Assembly: GCF_039542305.1 (NCBI RefSeq)
Contig: NZ_BAABHW010000008.1
Location: 1-64,000, forward strand
Origin: Roseibacterium beibuensis
GTDB taxonomy: Bacteria > Pseudomonadota > Alphaproteobacteria > Rhodobacterales > Rhodobacteraceae
Direction of reading: 5' to 3'
DNA length: 64,000 nucleotides
A model generated the notes under the pieces. The model did no database searches. It was not told the DNA's origin and saw nothing but the letters and a program-made list of their open reading frames with translations. Positions within the stretch are counted from its first letter, which is position 1. The number at the start of each line of letters is the position of its first letter. Of the stretch, positions 26,743-35,748 are shown piece by piece. Both the position numbers and the translations under genes were made by a program.

Positions 26743-28717
26743 GGGCAAGATCGCGGGCGGCATCCTCAGCCTGACGCTGGTCGGCCTCGCCATCGGCTAT
26801 GTCGTGGCCACGGGCTATTTGATCCTGCGCTATGGGCTGTCGACCGACCGCATCGATTTCACATTGCTCGCGCGCGAGTACCGAGCCCTCGGTGTCAGCG
26901 CGCCGCGGGACTTTCTCTGGGTGAACCTGATCCTCGCAGGCTTTGGGATCGCCGCGCTGATGCTTAGCGTCACGCTTCTTGGCGATGCCCTGACGCGCTT
27001 CGGCACGACGCATTGGCAGACCAAGGCAGAAATGAAGCGCAACGGCTTTTTTGCCAAACCGGGCGGTGGGTTCCTGTTGGGCAAGCTTGGCCGCCCGAAA
27101 TCGAAGCGTCCCTTCCTCGTCTCGAAGACCTTCCCGCACGCGCTGATCGTGGCGCCCACGGGTCGGGGCAAGGGCGTGGGCTTCGTGATCCCGAACCTGC
27201 TCACCTACAAGGGCTCGGCCGTGGTGCTCGACGTGAAGGGGGAGAACTTCCGCGAGACCTCACGCTTCCGCGCAAGCATGGGCGACAAAGTCTTCCGTTT
27301 CGCGCCGACCGACTGGGACCGGCCGACCCACCGCTACAACCCCCTCGCGCGCATTGCGGCCATGACCAACCCCGACCGGCAGCAGATGGAGTTGAAGCTG
27401 ACCGCGAAACTCTTCCTGCAGACCGACAACGAAAAACTGAGCGGGCTTCTGGCAGGCGGCATCGATCTGTTCGTGGCGGCCGGTCTTCTGGCCTTCGAAC
27501 GCGGCGTGCCGACCATCGGCGAGATCTATCGCATCACCGCCTCGGGTGGCGACAAGCAGAAGGAGTACCTGAAACGCTCGCAGGAGGTGAAGAACACCTC
27601 GGCCAAGCTGATCTTCGAGCGCATGGCTTCGACCAACAACGACACCCTGACCTCTTACCTGTCGCTCCTGATGACCTCGGGTCTCGACACCTGGGACAAC
27701 CGTGCCATCGACGCGGCCACCGCGACCTCGGATTTCTCCTTCCGGGACATTCGGCGCCGCCCCCACGCGATCTATCTCGTTGTCGAGTCCGAGATGATCC
27801 GACCGCTTGCCCCGCTGATCCGGCTCTTCTTCTCGGACCTGATCGCCTCGCTGCAGGCGCAGGAGCCTGGGGACGACGAACCTTGGCCGGTCATGATCAT
27901 GCTCGACGAATTCGATCGGCTCGGGAAGATGCCGATCGTCGCCGAGAGCATCAAAACGCTGCGTTCCTTTGGCGGGAACCTCGCCATCGTCACCCAGACC
28001 ATCCCGGCACTGGACGAGATCTACGGCGAGAACACCCGCCGGTCCCTCCAGGGCGGCGCGGGCGTGAAGCTCTACCTCACCCCGTCCGAGCAGAAGACCA
28101 TCGAGGAGTTGAGCCAGGCTGTCGGCAAGACCACAAAGCGTGTGGTGACCAGGTCTCGCGCGGTCGGGCGTAACCCCTTCGAGGGACGCAGCGTCTCCGA
28201 GCGGACAGAGGACACGCCGCTCCTCACCGAAGACCAGGCCCGCAGGATGGACCTCGACGAGGTGATCCTCGTGATCGACGCGCAGATGCCGATCCGGGCG
28301 CGGCGGATCAAATACTTTGAGGACCCGGCGCTGAACGCGCTGCACACCGGTCAGGCGGGGAGTTTCCCGTACCCTGATGAGGACGGACTGCGGCGCGATC
28401 GGCAGATGTCCGAAACACGCGAGACGGTTGAGAAGCTGAAGCTGGAATTGCAGGCGGTGCGGGCGGCTGCAGGGGCCCAAGGGCCTGAGGCAAATGCACT
28501 GCCCCAAGCGGCTCAATCTCCCTCGCAAGAGCTGCTCGATCCCAAGCCTGCGCCCTCGGGGCGGGCGCGAGGGAGGGCTGCACGGGCCGCTGCGGGTCGC
28601 GCGGGATCAGATCAGCTGTCCTTCGATCTTGCAGGGCTCGGTCTTCGGGCTTCTGACAGTGTCGAACTGGCAGCAGCGGTTCAGACGACACGAGGGATCA
28701 TCGCGGAGCATGCTTGA
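26735..28717 (+). CDS. virD4: VirD4/TraG type IV coupling protein
   Basis: A 660-residue inner-membrane ATPase. Two N-terminal transmembrane segments (about 6-30 and 63-82) precede Walker A APTGRGKG (140-147) and Walker B VMIMLDEFDRLGKMP. SFGGNLAIVTQ is the conserved post-Walker-B motif. It connects the relaxase-DNA complex to the VirB pore. ATG 26735 follows AAAGGGA and overlaps the relaxase stop; ATG 26714 is a less likely alternative. The C-terminal tail is Ala/Arg-rich. It ends at a hairpin facing the minus-strand virB region. Confidence 0.92.
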   Translation: MDKGKIAGGILSLTLVGLAIGYVVATGYLILRYGLSTDRIDFTLLAREYRALGVSAPRDFLWVNLILAGFGIAALMLSVTLLGDALTRFGTTHWQTKAEMKRNGFFAKPGGGFLLGKLGRPKSKRPFLVSKTFPHALIVAPTGRGKGVGFVIPNLLTYKGSAVVLDVKGENFRETSRFRASMGDKVFRFAPTDWDRPTHRYNPLARIAAMTNPDRQQMELKLTAKLFLQTDNEKLSGLLAGGIDLFVAAGLLAFERGVPTIGEIYRITASGGDKQKEYLKRSQEVKNTSAKLIFERMASTNNDTLTSYLSLLMTSGLDTWDNRAIDAATATSDFSFRDIRRRPHAIYLVVESEMIRPLAPLIRLFFSDLIASLQAQEPGDDEPWPVMIMLDEFDRLGKMPIVAESIKTLRSFGGNLAIVTQTIPALDEIYGENTRRSLQGGAGVKLYLTPSEQKTIEELSQAVGKTTKRVVTRSRAVGRNPFEGRSVSERTEDTPLLTEDQARRMDLDEVILVIDAQMPIRARRIKYFEDPALNALHTGQAGSFPYPDEDGLRRDRQMSETRETVEKLKLELQAVRAAAGAQGPEANALPQAAQSPSQELLDPKPAPSGRARGRAARAAAGRAGSDQLSFDLAGLGLRASDSVELAAAVQTTRGIIAEHA

Positions 28718-28732
28718 CGGGCCCAGAGTTGA

Positions 28733-28766
28733 TGACGGATCCGTGCGCCGCGCACCGGGTCCGTCA
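28733..28766. terminator. Hairpin between convergent virD4 and minus-strand genes
   Basis: TGACGGATCC (28733-28742) pairs with GGGTCCGTCA (28757-28766) with one G-T pair. The enclosed GTGCG-CCG-CGCAC forms an apical stem. It has no T tract but sits exactly between convergent genes and overlaps the last codon of the minus-strand gene. It is probably a bidirectional transcription barrier. Confidence 0.55.
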
Positions 28767-29237
28767 GTGTAGCATGTCGCGTTCGGATTGCTCGACAGCA
28801 CGTTGCTTCTCGAACGCTGTCTTCATCTTCGCGGGTGTCCCGAATACTTCATTGAGCATGTCTGCAACTGCTGCGTTCATGGCAACGAAATCAGCTTCAG
28901 AATCGCCGGTGGCAAGGCCCACATCCATCGTCGTGCCATCGTCCAGAACAAGGCGCACCCTTGCTTGATCATCGCTGTAAAAATCGAAGGGAGAATCCAA
29001 CGAGAGGGGCGTGAATGAAACCTCGAAATACTCGTGACGCTCATCGCCCTCGCCGTCCTCATTGGCGAAATCAGCCACGAAATCATGGGTGTTGATGAAG
29101 TGGATGGTCCAGCGCCGGTCATACGTTATGCCATCTGTTGACAGCATCGCCGCGACAGGATCGCCGAGATCGCGGCGAAGACGAGAGACCAGGAACTCGG
29201 TCATCGCCAGCTCGGTCGTTCCGAATGCCGTTTCCAT
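28764..29237 (-). CDS. Hypothetical acidic protein, 157 residues
   Basis: A soluble acidic protein (METAFGTTELAMTEFLVSRL... ending EQSERDMLH) with no domain I recognise and no signal peptide or membrane segment. Central beta-rich stretches (RHEYFEVSFTPLSLD, ARVRLVLDDGTTMDVGLATG) are followed by a helical C-terminus. It lies 27 bases after an HTH gene on the same strand, at the distal end of the virB operon, and the pair may be co-expressed. A regulator/partner or toxin/antitoxin arrangement is conceivable but not supported by motifs. Confidence 0.6.
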   Translation of the reverse strand: METAFGTTELAMTEFLVSRLRRDLGDPVAAMLSTDGITYDRRWTIHFINTHDFVADFANEDGEGDERHEYFEVSFTPLSLDSPFDFYSDDQARVRLVLDDGTTMDVGLATGDSEADFVAMNAAVADMLNEVFGTPAKMKTAFEKQRAVEQSERDMLH

Positions 29238-29264
29238 ATTGAAAAGATCGACGAAGTTGATCGC

Positions 29265-29699
29265 CTAAAGAAAAGCGCATTCTCGCAAGCGGGTTAAAGT
29301 GTCCTCCCGGGCCGCCTCTTCGGATGTGACGAGAACCAAGTGTTCGTGCTTCGGTGCGAGATATGCGCAGATGCTGGCGATGGTGTTCGAGATGAAACCA
29401 TCACTTTCAGGAACGCCATACGCGGCCGCATCGTTCGCGCTCAACACACCGATGTATGCTTCGGGCGCTTCCTGGAAGATATCGTGATAAATGCCTGCCA
29501 TATGCCGACAATAGCTTTGCCAGGCATTGATTTGCTCAAGCGCCGTGAGCTGCATGGTAGTCGGCATATCGGTTTCGCCCGTTACCCACTTCGCCACCGT
29601 TTCTTCGCACACCCCCCAGAACTGGGCTGCTTCGCGATTGGTAAAGCCAAACCGCCTGAGAATGACCGAAGCCATGGTGACCTTCTGCTTATCGGTCAT
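29265..29699 (-). CDS. Small HTH protein at the end of the virB operon
   Basis: A 144-residue protein with an N-terminal helix-turn-helix (RRFGFTNREAAQFWGVCEETVAKWVTG, residues 15-41), probably DNA-binding. The rest (LTALEQINAWQSYCRHMAGIYH...) is helical and unassigned. It follows virB6 by 47 bases on the same strand and precedes the acidic hypothetical gene. It may regulate transfer genes. No palindromic operator is obvious in the 47-base gap. Confidence 0.6.
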   Translation of the reverse strand: MTDKQKVTMASVILRRFGFTNREAAQFWGVCEETVAKWVTGETDMPTTMQLTALEQINAWQSYCRHMAGIYHDIFQEAPEAYIGVLSANDAAAYGVPESDGFISNTIASICAYLAPKHEHLVLVTSEEAAREDTLTRLRECAFL

Positions 29700-29746
29700 G
29701 TGTTCCCTCTGAATTCATCTCGATTCCGTCCGCATTGTCGCCGTGG

Positions 29747-30772
29747 TCACGGACCCAGCCGCTTCGCCCTCTCGGCCATCCGGACCACCTGCGCGCTTGC
29801 CGTTGCCGCGGCGCTCCGCACGGCGGCCGGGGCTTGTACAGCCCCCCGCCCAATCACTTCACCTGTCGTGAGCGCGCCAATCCGCGCCCTGCCCTTTACG
29901 CCGTCGGTATTGAAGATCCCCCGCATGATCCCAGTCGATCCCGCGACCACAGCGGGTGCCGCAGCCACCATCAGGTTTCCAGAGATCCCCCGCACGATCA
30001 GGGGCGTTGCCGCAACGAAGCCCTTGGCCAGGAAGATCATCACAAAAAACGGCACCAGCGAGCCGATATTGGTAGCCGAGTTCGGATCTCCCAGCTGGGC
30101 CAGCAGCGAATTCGCCATGCCGACGACGGTCGAGAACATGGCGGCGATGACGATGGGGTAGAAGGCGTAGCTGATCGTCGTCGAGACCCATCTGTGGAAG
30201 AAATCCTTGGTCGCATCGAAGAGCGACAGCGCAATCATGATCGGCGCAAGGCCAAGCATCAGGGTCAGCATCATCTTGGCGAAGATGAGGACGATCCCGG
30301 TCATGAAGCCAAGGAGGCTCAGGAGCACGAGGCCGATGCCGCCGAGGATCGCGCCAGTCATCCAGTTCAGGTTGTTACCGATGGCATTCAGGTACTGGCT
30401 GAACTCCGTGATGAGATCATCGAACTCGGCGGCGAAGTACGTGGCCCCTGCCCCGCCGCCGCCAACCGAGGAAATCAGGGCCCCGGCGACGTAGTCGAGC
30501 CCGCCGATCACCGCATTGGCGACCGCGTTGAAATTGGCCCAGTTGAAGGCAAAGAGCCCTATCAGCGTCAGCTTGATCAGGTACCAGAAGAAGCTGGCCC
30601 CATCCATGCTGCGGAACTGGAAGGCCATGTTGATACAGACGCCGATCAGCGAGAGCGTGACCATCAGCAGGACGATCGTGCCGGTATTGCTGGCCACAGC
30701 CCCGAACTGGGACTCGGCCGCATCGGCAAGAAAGCCATCGGCGGTTCCGACCATCCAGCTGACGATGCTCAT
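29747..30772 (-). CDS. virB6: VirB6-like inner-membrane channel protein
   Basis: About 341 residues with at least five strongly hydrophobic segments (TGTIVLLMVTLSLIGVCINM, FFWYLIKLTLIGLFAFNW, ILGGIGLVLLSLLGFMTGIV and others). This is the polytopic VirB6/TrbL pattern at the base of the type IV channel. ATG 30772 (MSIVSWMVG) overlaps the preceding stop as TAATG; the longer frame to 30919 runs into the neighbouring gene. The alanine-rich C-terminus is cytoplasmic or periplasmic. It comes late in the operon, after virB11, instead of between virB5 and virB8. Confidence 0.85.
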   Translation of the reverse strand: MSIVSWMVGTADGFLADAAESQFGAVASNTGTIVLLMVTLSLIGVCINMAFQFRSMDGASFFWYLIKLTLIGLFAFNWANFNAVANAVIGGLDYVAGALISSVGGGGAGATYFAAEFDDLITEFSQYLNAIGNNLNWMTGAILGGIGLVLLSLLGFMTGIVLIFAKMMLTLMLGLAPIMIALSLFDATKDFFHRWVSTTISYAFYPIVIAAMFSTVVGMANSLLAQLGDPNSATNIGSLVPFFVMIFLAKGFVAATPLIVRGISGNLMVAAAPAVVAGSTGIMRGIFNTDGVKGRARIGALTTGEVIGRGAVQAPAAVRSAAATASAQVVRMAERAKRLGP

Positions 30773-31191
30773 TACCAGTTGCCTTGCGTTTCGCAGATAT
30801 CCTGGACGTCGCGGGCAATTTGGTTCTGCTCGTTCCGAATGGCCAGCCGAGCTTGAGTGTGCTCCGCCTGAGTGCTTGTCGCGAACCGTCCCTCGTACTC
30901 GGCGGAGGCGGCATCCCATGACGGGAAGCGGACATCACAGCCGCAGTCGCCAGTTTCCTTGATCGCCTCCCAGGACCGCAGCTCATAGAGCCGCATCAAC
31001 GTCAGCGCCTTGTAGGACTCGCGCGGGTTGACTTCATCCATCCAGGCCGGCCGTGCGGGCCGGTCGTTGCAGATCCGGTACTGCTGGGGTGACATGGTCA
31101 CGGTGAGATCGTTCGTGACCTGAGGCGAGGTCTGGGCCGCGAGGGGCGCGGCGAGCAGGGCGACAGCTGCGGCGAGGGTGATCTTGCGCAT
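30772..31191 (-). CDS. Small exported protein of the virB operon
   Basis: About 139 residues, starting MRKITLAAAVALLAAPLAAQ, a clear Sec signal peptide cut after AAQ or nearby. The mature part has four cysteines (RICND, DCGCD, DICET), possibly forming disulfides, and a helical C-terminus. ATG 31191 follows AAGGAAA at good spacing; the ATG at 31212 would overlap virB11. Small periplasmic proteins of this kind sit next to virB6 in Rhodobacterales transfer operons; the role is unknown. Confidence 0.7.
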   Translation of the reverse strand: MRKITLAAAVALLAAPLAAQTSPQVTNDLTVTMSPQQYRICNDRPARPAWMDEVNPRESYKALTLMRLYELRSWEAIKETGDCGCDVRFPSWDAASAEYEGRFATSTQAEHTQARLAIRNEQNQIARDVQDICETQGNW

Positions 31192-31208
31192 GGAGGTTTC
31201 CTTTCGGT

Positions 31209-32243
31209 TCATTTGGCCGCGACCGTGGGGCGCTCGGCACCCCCGGCTGGACCCGTGTTCTGATCTGGATGTCTCGCCTGCCCCGGCAGGAAGAACTCGG
31301 TGATGCCGCGGGCGCCGTCATGACGGCCGGCCTGGATGATCACGTCGATGGAGCCCTCGATGTAGTCGACCATGTCGGCATAGGTCATCGGCACATCGGT
31401 CTTCAGCGCAGCGATGGCGAGGCGGCGGACAGCGAGTTGCGGGGTCTCGGCGTGCAAGGTGGTCAGTGAGCCGCCATGCCCGGTGTTGACCGCCTCGAGG
31501 AAGGTCATGGCCTCGCGGCCACGGACCTCGCCTAAGACGATCCGGTCGGGCCGCATCCGCAGGGTGGAGGCCAGAAGCACATCGGCGCTGCGGGCTTCGG
31601 TGTCCCGGTCGGCGATCAGCGTTACGGCATTCGGCTGCTCGGGCCGCAATTCGGCCGCCTCCTCGATGGTGATGATCCGTTCCTCGGGTGCGATCAACGA
31701 GAGGATCTTGCGCGCCGCGACTGTCTTGCCGGTCGAGGTGCCGCCCGAGACGATCATGTTGAGCTTGTTCCCGACGCAGAAGCGCAGGGCGGCATCGATG
31801 TCGCCGGAGGCCACCACATCGCGCAACGCGGCATTCCGTTCGCGGCGCAGGCCTTCGAGGCTGCGTTCCTTGCCATAGAGGAAACCAAGCTTGATGGCCT
31901 CAAGTGGCAGAGAGGAGAAGAACCGCAGCGAGATCGAAAAACCCCCTTCCACAGCTGGCGGCTGGATCACCTGCGCGCGGATTGGACGGTCGCGATAGAG
32001 GATCGAGACCGAGACGATGGGTTTCTTCGTACTTAGCGTCGTCGAGGCGGCCGAGGCGATCTGGTTGCCGAGATCCTTGATCTCGGTCTGGGTGAGCGGC
32101 GTGCCGAGGCCGCGCATGAAATGATCACCCTGGAACTCGCCCCAGACCTGTCCGTCGGGGTTGATGCAGATCTCGATCGTGTCACAGTAACGCACGGGTG
32201 CGCCCAGCCGGTCGAGCGAGGCCTCGAGATAGCTCGCTGCCAT
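31209..32243 (-). CDS. virB11: VirB11 secretion ATPase
   Basis: A 344-residue hexameric traffic ATPase. Walker A is GGTSTGKT, followed by the Asp box ERIITIEEAAEL, Walker B LRMRPDRIVLGEVRG and the His box TGHGGSLTTLHAETP. It powers pilus assembly and substrate transfer at the inner membrane. ATG 32243 lies two bases past the virB10 stop. All catalytic motifs are intact. Confidence 0.93.
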   Translation of the reverse strand: MAASYLEASLDRLGAPVRYCDTIEICINPDGQVWGEFQGDHFMRGLGTPLTQTEIKDLGNQIASAASTTLSTKKPIVSVSILYRDRPIRAQVIQPPAVEGGFSISLRFFSSLPLEAIKLGFLYGKERSLEGLRRERNAALRDVVASGDIDAALRFCVGNKLNMIVSGGTSTGKTVAARKILSLIAPEERIITIEEAAELRPEQPNAVTLIADRDTEARSADVLLASTLRMRPDRIVLGEVRGREAMTFLEAVNTGHGGSLTTLHAETPQLAVRRLAIAALKTDVPMTYADMVDYIEGSIDVIIQAGRHDGARGITEFFLPGQARHPDQNTGPAGGAERPTVAAK

Positions 32244-32244
32244 G

Positions 32245-33570
32245 TCAGAAGATCTCCAGATCGCGGTCGACCATGACCGTGATGCGGGTGCCCTGGTCGA
32301 CATGGATCACGGGCCGTATCGCGAGATAATCCTGCATCACGCTTTGGGTGCTGTCGCGCAAGTCCGTGCCCACATCGCTCGCGATGTCAGCGGCGGCTTC
32401 ATCCTCGATCTGTCCGGCGGCCGCCGCAGGCAATGCCCCGATCAGCGAGATCAGCGCGGCCGAGCCGAAGCGCTGCGCGAAACGGGTTTCGACAAATCCG
32501 GTGGTGCCGGTGCGCCCAAGCTCATCCCCACCGAAGGCGCTGATTTCCACGGTCTGGTTGTCGGGTAGGATGATGCGGTCCCAGGCCACCATGACCCGCG
32601 ACTGCGCGAGCGCCACATCGGAGCGGTAACGCCCCACGAGACGCGCGCCGCGCGGGATCAGGACGCGCGTGCCGTCGAAGGAATGAACGTCTTCGGAGAC
32701 GATGGCGCGGATCGCTCCAGGCAGCGTGCTGTCGAGCGCCGTCTCGGTCACGGCCTGAATCATCGTGCCTTGCACGACGGTGTTGCCGGGGTTCACGATC
32801 ACCTCGGCCCGCGTCACCGGGGCGGGTCTGGCACCCGCGCGCACGAAGGCTTCGTCTTCATTCAAGCGCGCGGCCTCGAGGCTGTTCTCTCGGTCGGTCC
32901 CTGCCCCCATCCCAGAAAACGCGATCATCGGCGACGCGATGCGTTCGGCCCGGGCCTCCGCTTCGGCCATGCGGCGGCGTTCAAGTTCGGCAAGCCGCAA
33001 CTCCTCCTCGTTGGGCCCGAGATCCATGGGCGCAGGCGGGGTCAGCCGCGCGACTTCGAGATCCATGCGCAACTGGTCAAGCTCGCGGTCGCGTTCGGTC
33101 AATTGCCGCTCGAGCGCGCGCTGCGCCTCGGTCGAGGCCTCCTGCAGCGCCGCGATCTGCGCCGTGAGATCGGCGATAGCCTGCTCCGCGCCGCTGTCCG
33201 ATGCCTCGACGGGCCGCGCGCGCAGGTCTTCGAGTTCCGCCCGAAGCGTCGCGAGGCTTTCCATCAGCGCCAGTTCCGACGCAGAGGGGCCCGTTTCGGC
33301 CGCTGGCGGCGGTGCAGACTCTACCACGGGCATAGGTGCGAGGTCGCCGAAGCCCGATCCAGCTGTCTGGAACTCTTCCGGGGCTGCGGTCGGCAGGGGC
33401 GCTTCCGGCGATGGTTGCAGGGCGGCCCAGGCCAGACCGCCGACAGCCACGATCCCGGCCACACCGAGGATGGCGGCCAGAGGGGAGGGACGTGTGGCAG
33501 CGCGCTTCTTGTCGCCTGTAGCTTCAAGAGCCGCAAGGCGCGCAGCAAGGTCTTCGGTGTCCTGGCTCAT
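32245..33570 (-). CDS. virB10: VirB10 outer-membrane core complex protein
   Basis: A 441-residue bitopic protein. It has a short cytoplasmic N-terminus, a transmembrane helix (LAAILGVAGIVAVGGLAWAA) and a proline-rich then coiled-coil periplasmic region (about 100-190). The conserved TrbI/VirB10 domain carries VQGTMIQAVTETALDSTLPG, RVLIPRGARLVGRY and VAWDRIILPDNQTVEI. It spans the envelope and gates the channel. ATG 33570 overlaps virB9 (ATGA). Confidence 0.92.
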   Translation of the reverse strand: MSQDTEDLAARLAALEATGDKKRAATRPSPLAAILGVAGIVAVGGLAWAALQPSPEAPLPTAAPEEFQTAGSGFGDLAPMPVVESAPPPAAETGPSASELALMESLATLRAELEDLRARPVEASDSGAEQAIADLTAQIAALQEASTEAQRALERQLTERDRELDQLRMDLEVARLTPPAPMDLGPNEEELRLAELERRRMAEAEARAERIASPMIAFSGMGAGTDRENSLEAARLNEDEAFVRAGARPAPVTRAEVIVNPGNTVVQGTMIQAVTETALDSTLPGAIRAIVSEDVHSFDGTRVLIPRGARLVGRYRSDVALAQSRVMVAWDRIILPDNQTVEISAFGGDELGRTGTTGFVETRFAQRFGSAALISLIGALPAAAAGQIEDEAAADIASDVGTDLRDSTQSVMQDYLAIRPVIHVDQGTRITVMVDRDLEIF

Positions 33571-34280
33571 GACGTGGATCCACCCATATCCTGAACACAA
33601 ACCTCGTCTTCCCCGAGGCGAAGCACCCATTGGCGGTTCACGCCCGAGACACGGATCACACCGTCCTCAAGCGCGGTGCTGTTCACCGCTCGCTCGCCGC
33701 CATTTGCATAGCGGAAGATCGCCGGGACCGGCGCGTTCCGCGCGAAGCGGAAGTAGGTGAAGGTGCCATCATCCCAGATGGCGGTCGGCGTGAACTCCTC
33801 CCGGGCGCTGACGGCATAGTTCGCATTCGGCGCCTCGGCCGCGACAGCCCGGGCCGGTTGAACGCGGCTCTCGGGATAACGGAACTGCACGACGTAATGC
33901 GGGGTCTCGCGCGCCTCGACCACGTGGAAATAGTAGGAGCGGCGGTTCGTATAGACCGTGATGTTGGTGGCGACACCCGAGGCTGCAGGCTTGATCGCGA
34001 AGGCGCGTCCGCCCGGCACACCGTCGAACTGGAAGCCCACCGTATCGCCCGCGATGATCGAGCGGATGGTCTCGCCCTCGCCGAATTCGACGGTGGTGAC
34101 CCGGGTCAGGGTGGTGACGATGCGGTAGACTTGGCCTTCGGTCCAGTTGGCAACCCGGACGCGGTTGTCATGGGCCCCCGGGCGCGGTGTGGTCTCGGCC
34201 AACGCTGCGGGCGCCATGAGCGCCAGTACACCAGCGACCATAAGGGCGTGGACGGATGTGAGAACGGGAACAGAGGTCAT
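33567..34280 (-). CDS. virB9: VirB9 outer-membrane core complex protein
   Basis: A 237-residue exported protein with a signal peptide MTSVPVLTSVHALMVAGVLALMAPAALA (residues 1-28). It has the family hallmarks ETTPRPGAHDNRVRVANW, GDTVGFQF, TNITVYTNRRSYYFHV and TYFRFARNAPVPAIF. It forms the outer-membrane ring with VirB7 and VirB10. ATG 34280 overlaps virB8 by 4 bases; the track upstream is virB8 in another frame. Confidence 0.92.
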   Translation of the reverse strand: MTSVPVLTSVHALMVAGVLALMAPAALAETTPRPGAHDNRVRVANWTEGQVYRIVTTLTRVTTVEFGEGETIRSIIAGDTVGFQFDGVPGGRAFAIKPAASGVATNITVYTNRRSYYFHVVEARETPHYVVQFRYPESRVQPARAVAAEAPNANYAVSAREEFTPTAIWDDGTFTYFRFARNAPVPAIFRYANGGERAVNSTALEDGVIRVSGVNRQWVLRLGEDEVCVQDMGGSTS

Positions 34281-34954
34281 TCGGAACGGTCCGATCGGAT
34301 GGCATATTGGGTGACGGTGAAGCCGAAGGGGTTCTGCCAGACATCGTCGATCGAACGGGTCCGTTCGGGTTGGAATGCAAACATCAATGTTGCGGTGAAG
34401 GATCCGTCCTGTGCCCCTTGCGGGCTGGTCAGGCGCTTTCTGAGGCGCACCTGCGCGCGGTTCTCGCCGATGAGCGTGATCGAGGCGATCTCGACAGCCA
34501 TCTCGGCCGCGGGGCCATAGCGGGTCGGCGGATAGCTCTCCTGCCCCGAGGTCCACATGGCGCGCATGCTGGCCTCGGCCGCCCCGGTGGATTGCGCCAG
34601 CACACGGCGCACGCGCAGATCATTGTCGAGCTGGTTGTAGGCTTCGCGGTCGAGGATGTAGCGGTAGATCTGCGCCTCGATGATCGCAGGTCGCTCGGCA
34701 AGCCGCACCGTCTCGACCGTGGCGTTCGGCAGGGCCAAGCCCGTCGTGGGATCATAGGGCACGACGACCGGAGGCGGCGTCTCGACCATCAGGGCGACGG
34801 CCGCGGCCGCAAGGCAGCCGAAGACCCCGAAGCCCGCTCCGCCAAGTCCGATCATCCGCCAGAGCTGCTCCCGGCGCAGCGCGCCGTGGATCAGTTCTTC
34901 TTCGACCAGTTCACGGGTGCTCATGCCTGCCGTCATGTCCGGTGCCTTGGTCAT
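34277..34954 (-). CDS. virB8: VirB8 inner-membrane scaffold protein
   Basis: A 225-residue bitopic protein with a cytoplasmic N-terminus, one transmembrane segment (LGGAGFGVFGCLAAAAVALMV) and a periplasmic NTF2-like domain (YILDREAYNQLDND...YPPTRYGPAAEMAVEI...FGFTVTQYAIRSD). It nucleates assembly of the secretion channel. It overlaps virB5 and virB9 by 4 bases at each end, showing tight translational coupling. Confidence 0.9.
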   Translation of the reverse strand: MTKAPDMTAGMSTRELVEEELIHGALRREQLWRMIGLGGAGFGVFGCLAAAAVALMVETPPPVVVPYDPTTGLALPNATVETVRLAERPAIIEAQIYRYILDREAYNQLDNDLRVRRVLAQSTGAAEASMRAMWTSGQESYPPTRYGPAAEMAVEIASITLIGENRAQVRLRKRLTSPQGAQDGSFTATLMFAFQPERTRSIDDVWQNPFGFTVTQYAIRSDRSE

Positions 34955-35748
34955 GGCCGCAGCCTCGGCAGGGTGAAGTCCATGTACCGGCGCTCTTCGG
35001 CGACGGTGGCAGCGTCCACCACGCCCGCATTGCCTGCGCCGAGGGTCTGGATGGCTTCAAGCTCCCACATCCGCGTCATGGCGATGGCGAGTTCCGCCGT
35101 GACGCGGGTGTTGTGATCCATCGACTCCTTGAGGTCTTCCATGTCGGGGATCAACGACACGAGTTGCTCGACGCGTTCCAGTGATTGCGCCGCCTCGGCA
35201 TGGCTGTTCTGGGCCGCCGCCGACATAACGGCGCCGGTCGTGGCGCGGGTGGCGACACCTTCGGCGCCGGGATTGCCGCTGGTGGCGATCTCGCGGAGTG
35301 AATCCTCATCGAACCCAGCACCGGCAAGGGCCTGTTCCATCTGCGTGCGCAGAGGGCCCGCATTGGGGCCGATCAGGCTCGACCAGTCACCCGCCTGAAT
35401 CCCCCTGATCAGTCCGGGGATGTCTTCGAAATTGGCCTGCAGGAGGCCATCGAGATCGCCGCCCATGGCGAGGCCGAGGATGCTACGCGGCCCAGTCAGT
35501 GAGGCGTACATCTCGTTCAGCTGATCGAGTTGGCCTTGCAGCGTCTCGAGCTGCGCCAGCGCATTGTCCAGAAGATCGGTCTGGATCCCGAAATCCTGCA
35601 GCATCTGCTGAAGCTGGCGGATTTCCTGGGCGATGTTCTGGGTATCGACCGTGGGCACGCCCTGTGCGGTGACAGGCCCCGCGAGGGCGGTGGACAGCGC
35701 GAGGGTCGCGGCGGTGGTGGTGAGGGAACGGTACAAGCGCCGGATCAT
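34951..35748 (-). CDS. virB5: VirB5-like pilus-tip protein
   Basis: A 265-residue exported protein (signal peptide MIRRLYRSLTTTAATLALST... cut after TAQ). A coiled coil follows (IAQEIRQLQQMLQDFGIQTDLL) and the VirB5/TrbJ end motif ERRYMDFTLPRLRP closes it. It should sit at the pilus tip or in the periplasm. Its N-terminus (TAQGVPTVDTQNI) and its C-terminus are shared with the preceding lytic transglycosylase gene, suggesting duplication. It overlaps both neighbours by 4 bases. Confidence 0.8.
   Translation of the reverse strand: MIRRLYRSLTTTAATLALSTALAGPVTAQGVPTVDTQNIAQEIRQLQQMLQDFGIQTDLLDNALAQLETLQGQLDQLNEMYASLTGPRSILGLAMGGDLDGLLQANFEDIPGLIRGIQAGDWSSLIGPNAGPLRTQMEQALAGAGFDEDSLREIATSGNPGAEGVATRATTGAVMSAAAQNSHAEAAQSLERVEQLVSLIPDMEDLKESMDHNTRVTAELAIAMTRMWELEAIQTLGAGNAGVVDAATVAEERRYMDFTLPRLRP

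Noticed and set aside
27260..28528. 422-codon minus-strand frame opposite virD4
   Set aside because: It is an antisense shadow of a gene with clear Walker motifs.
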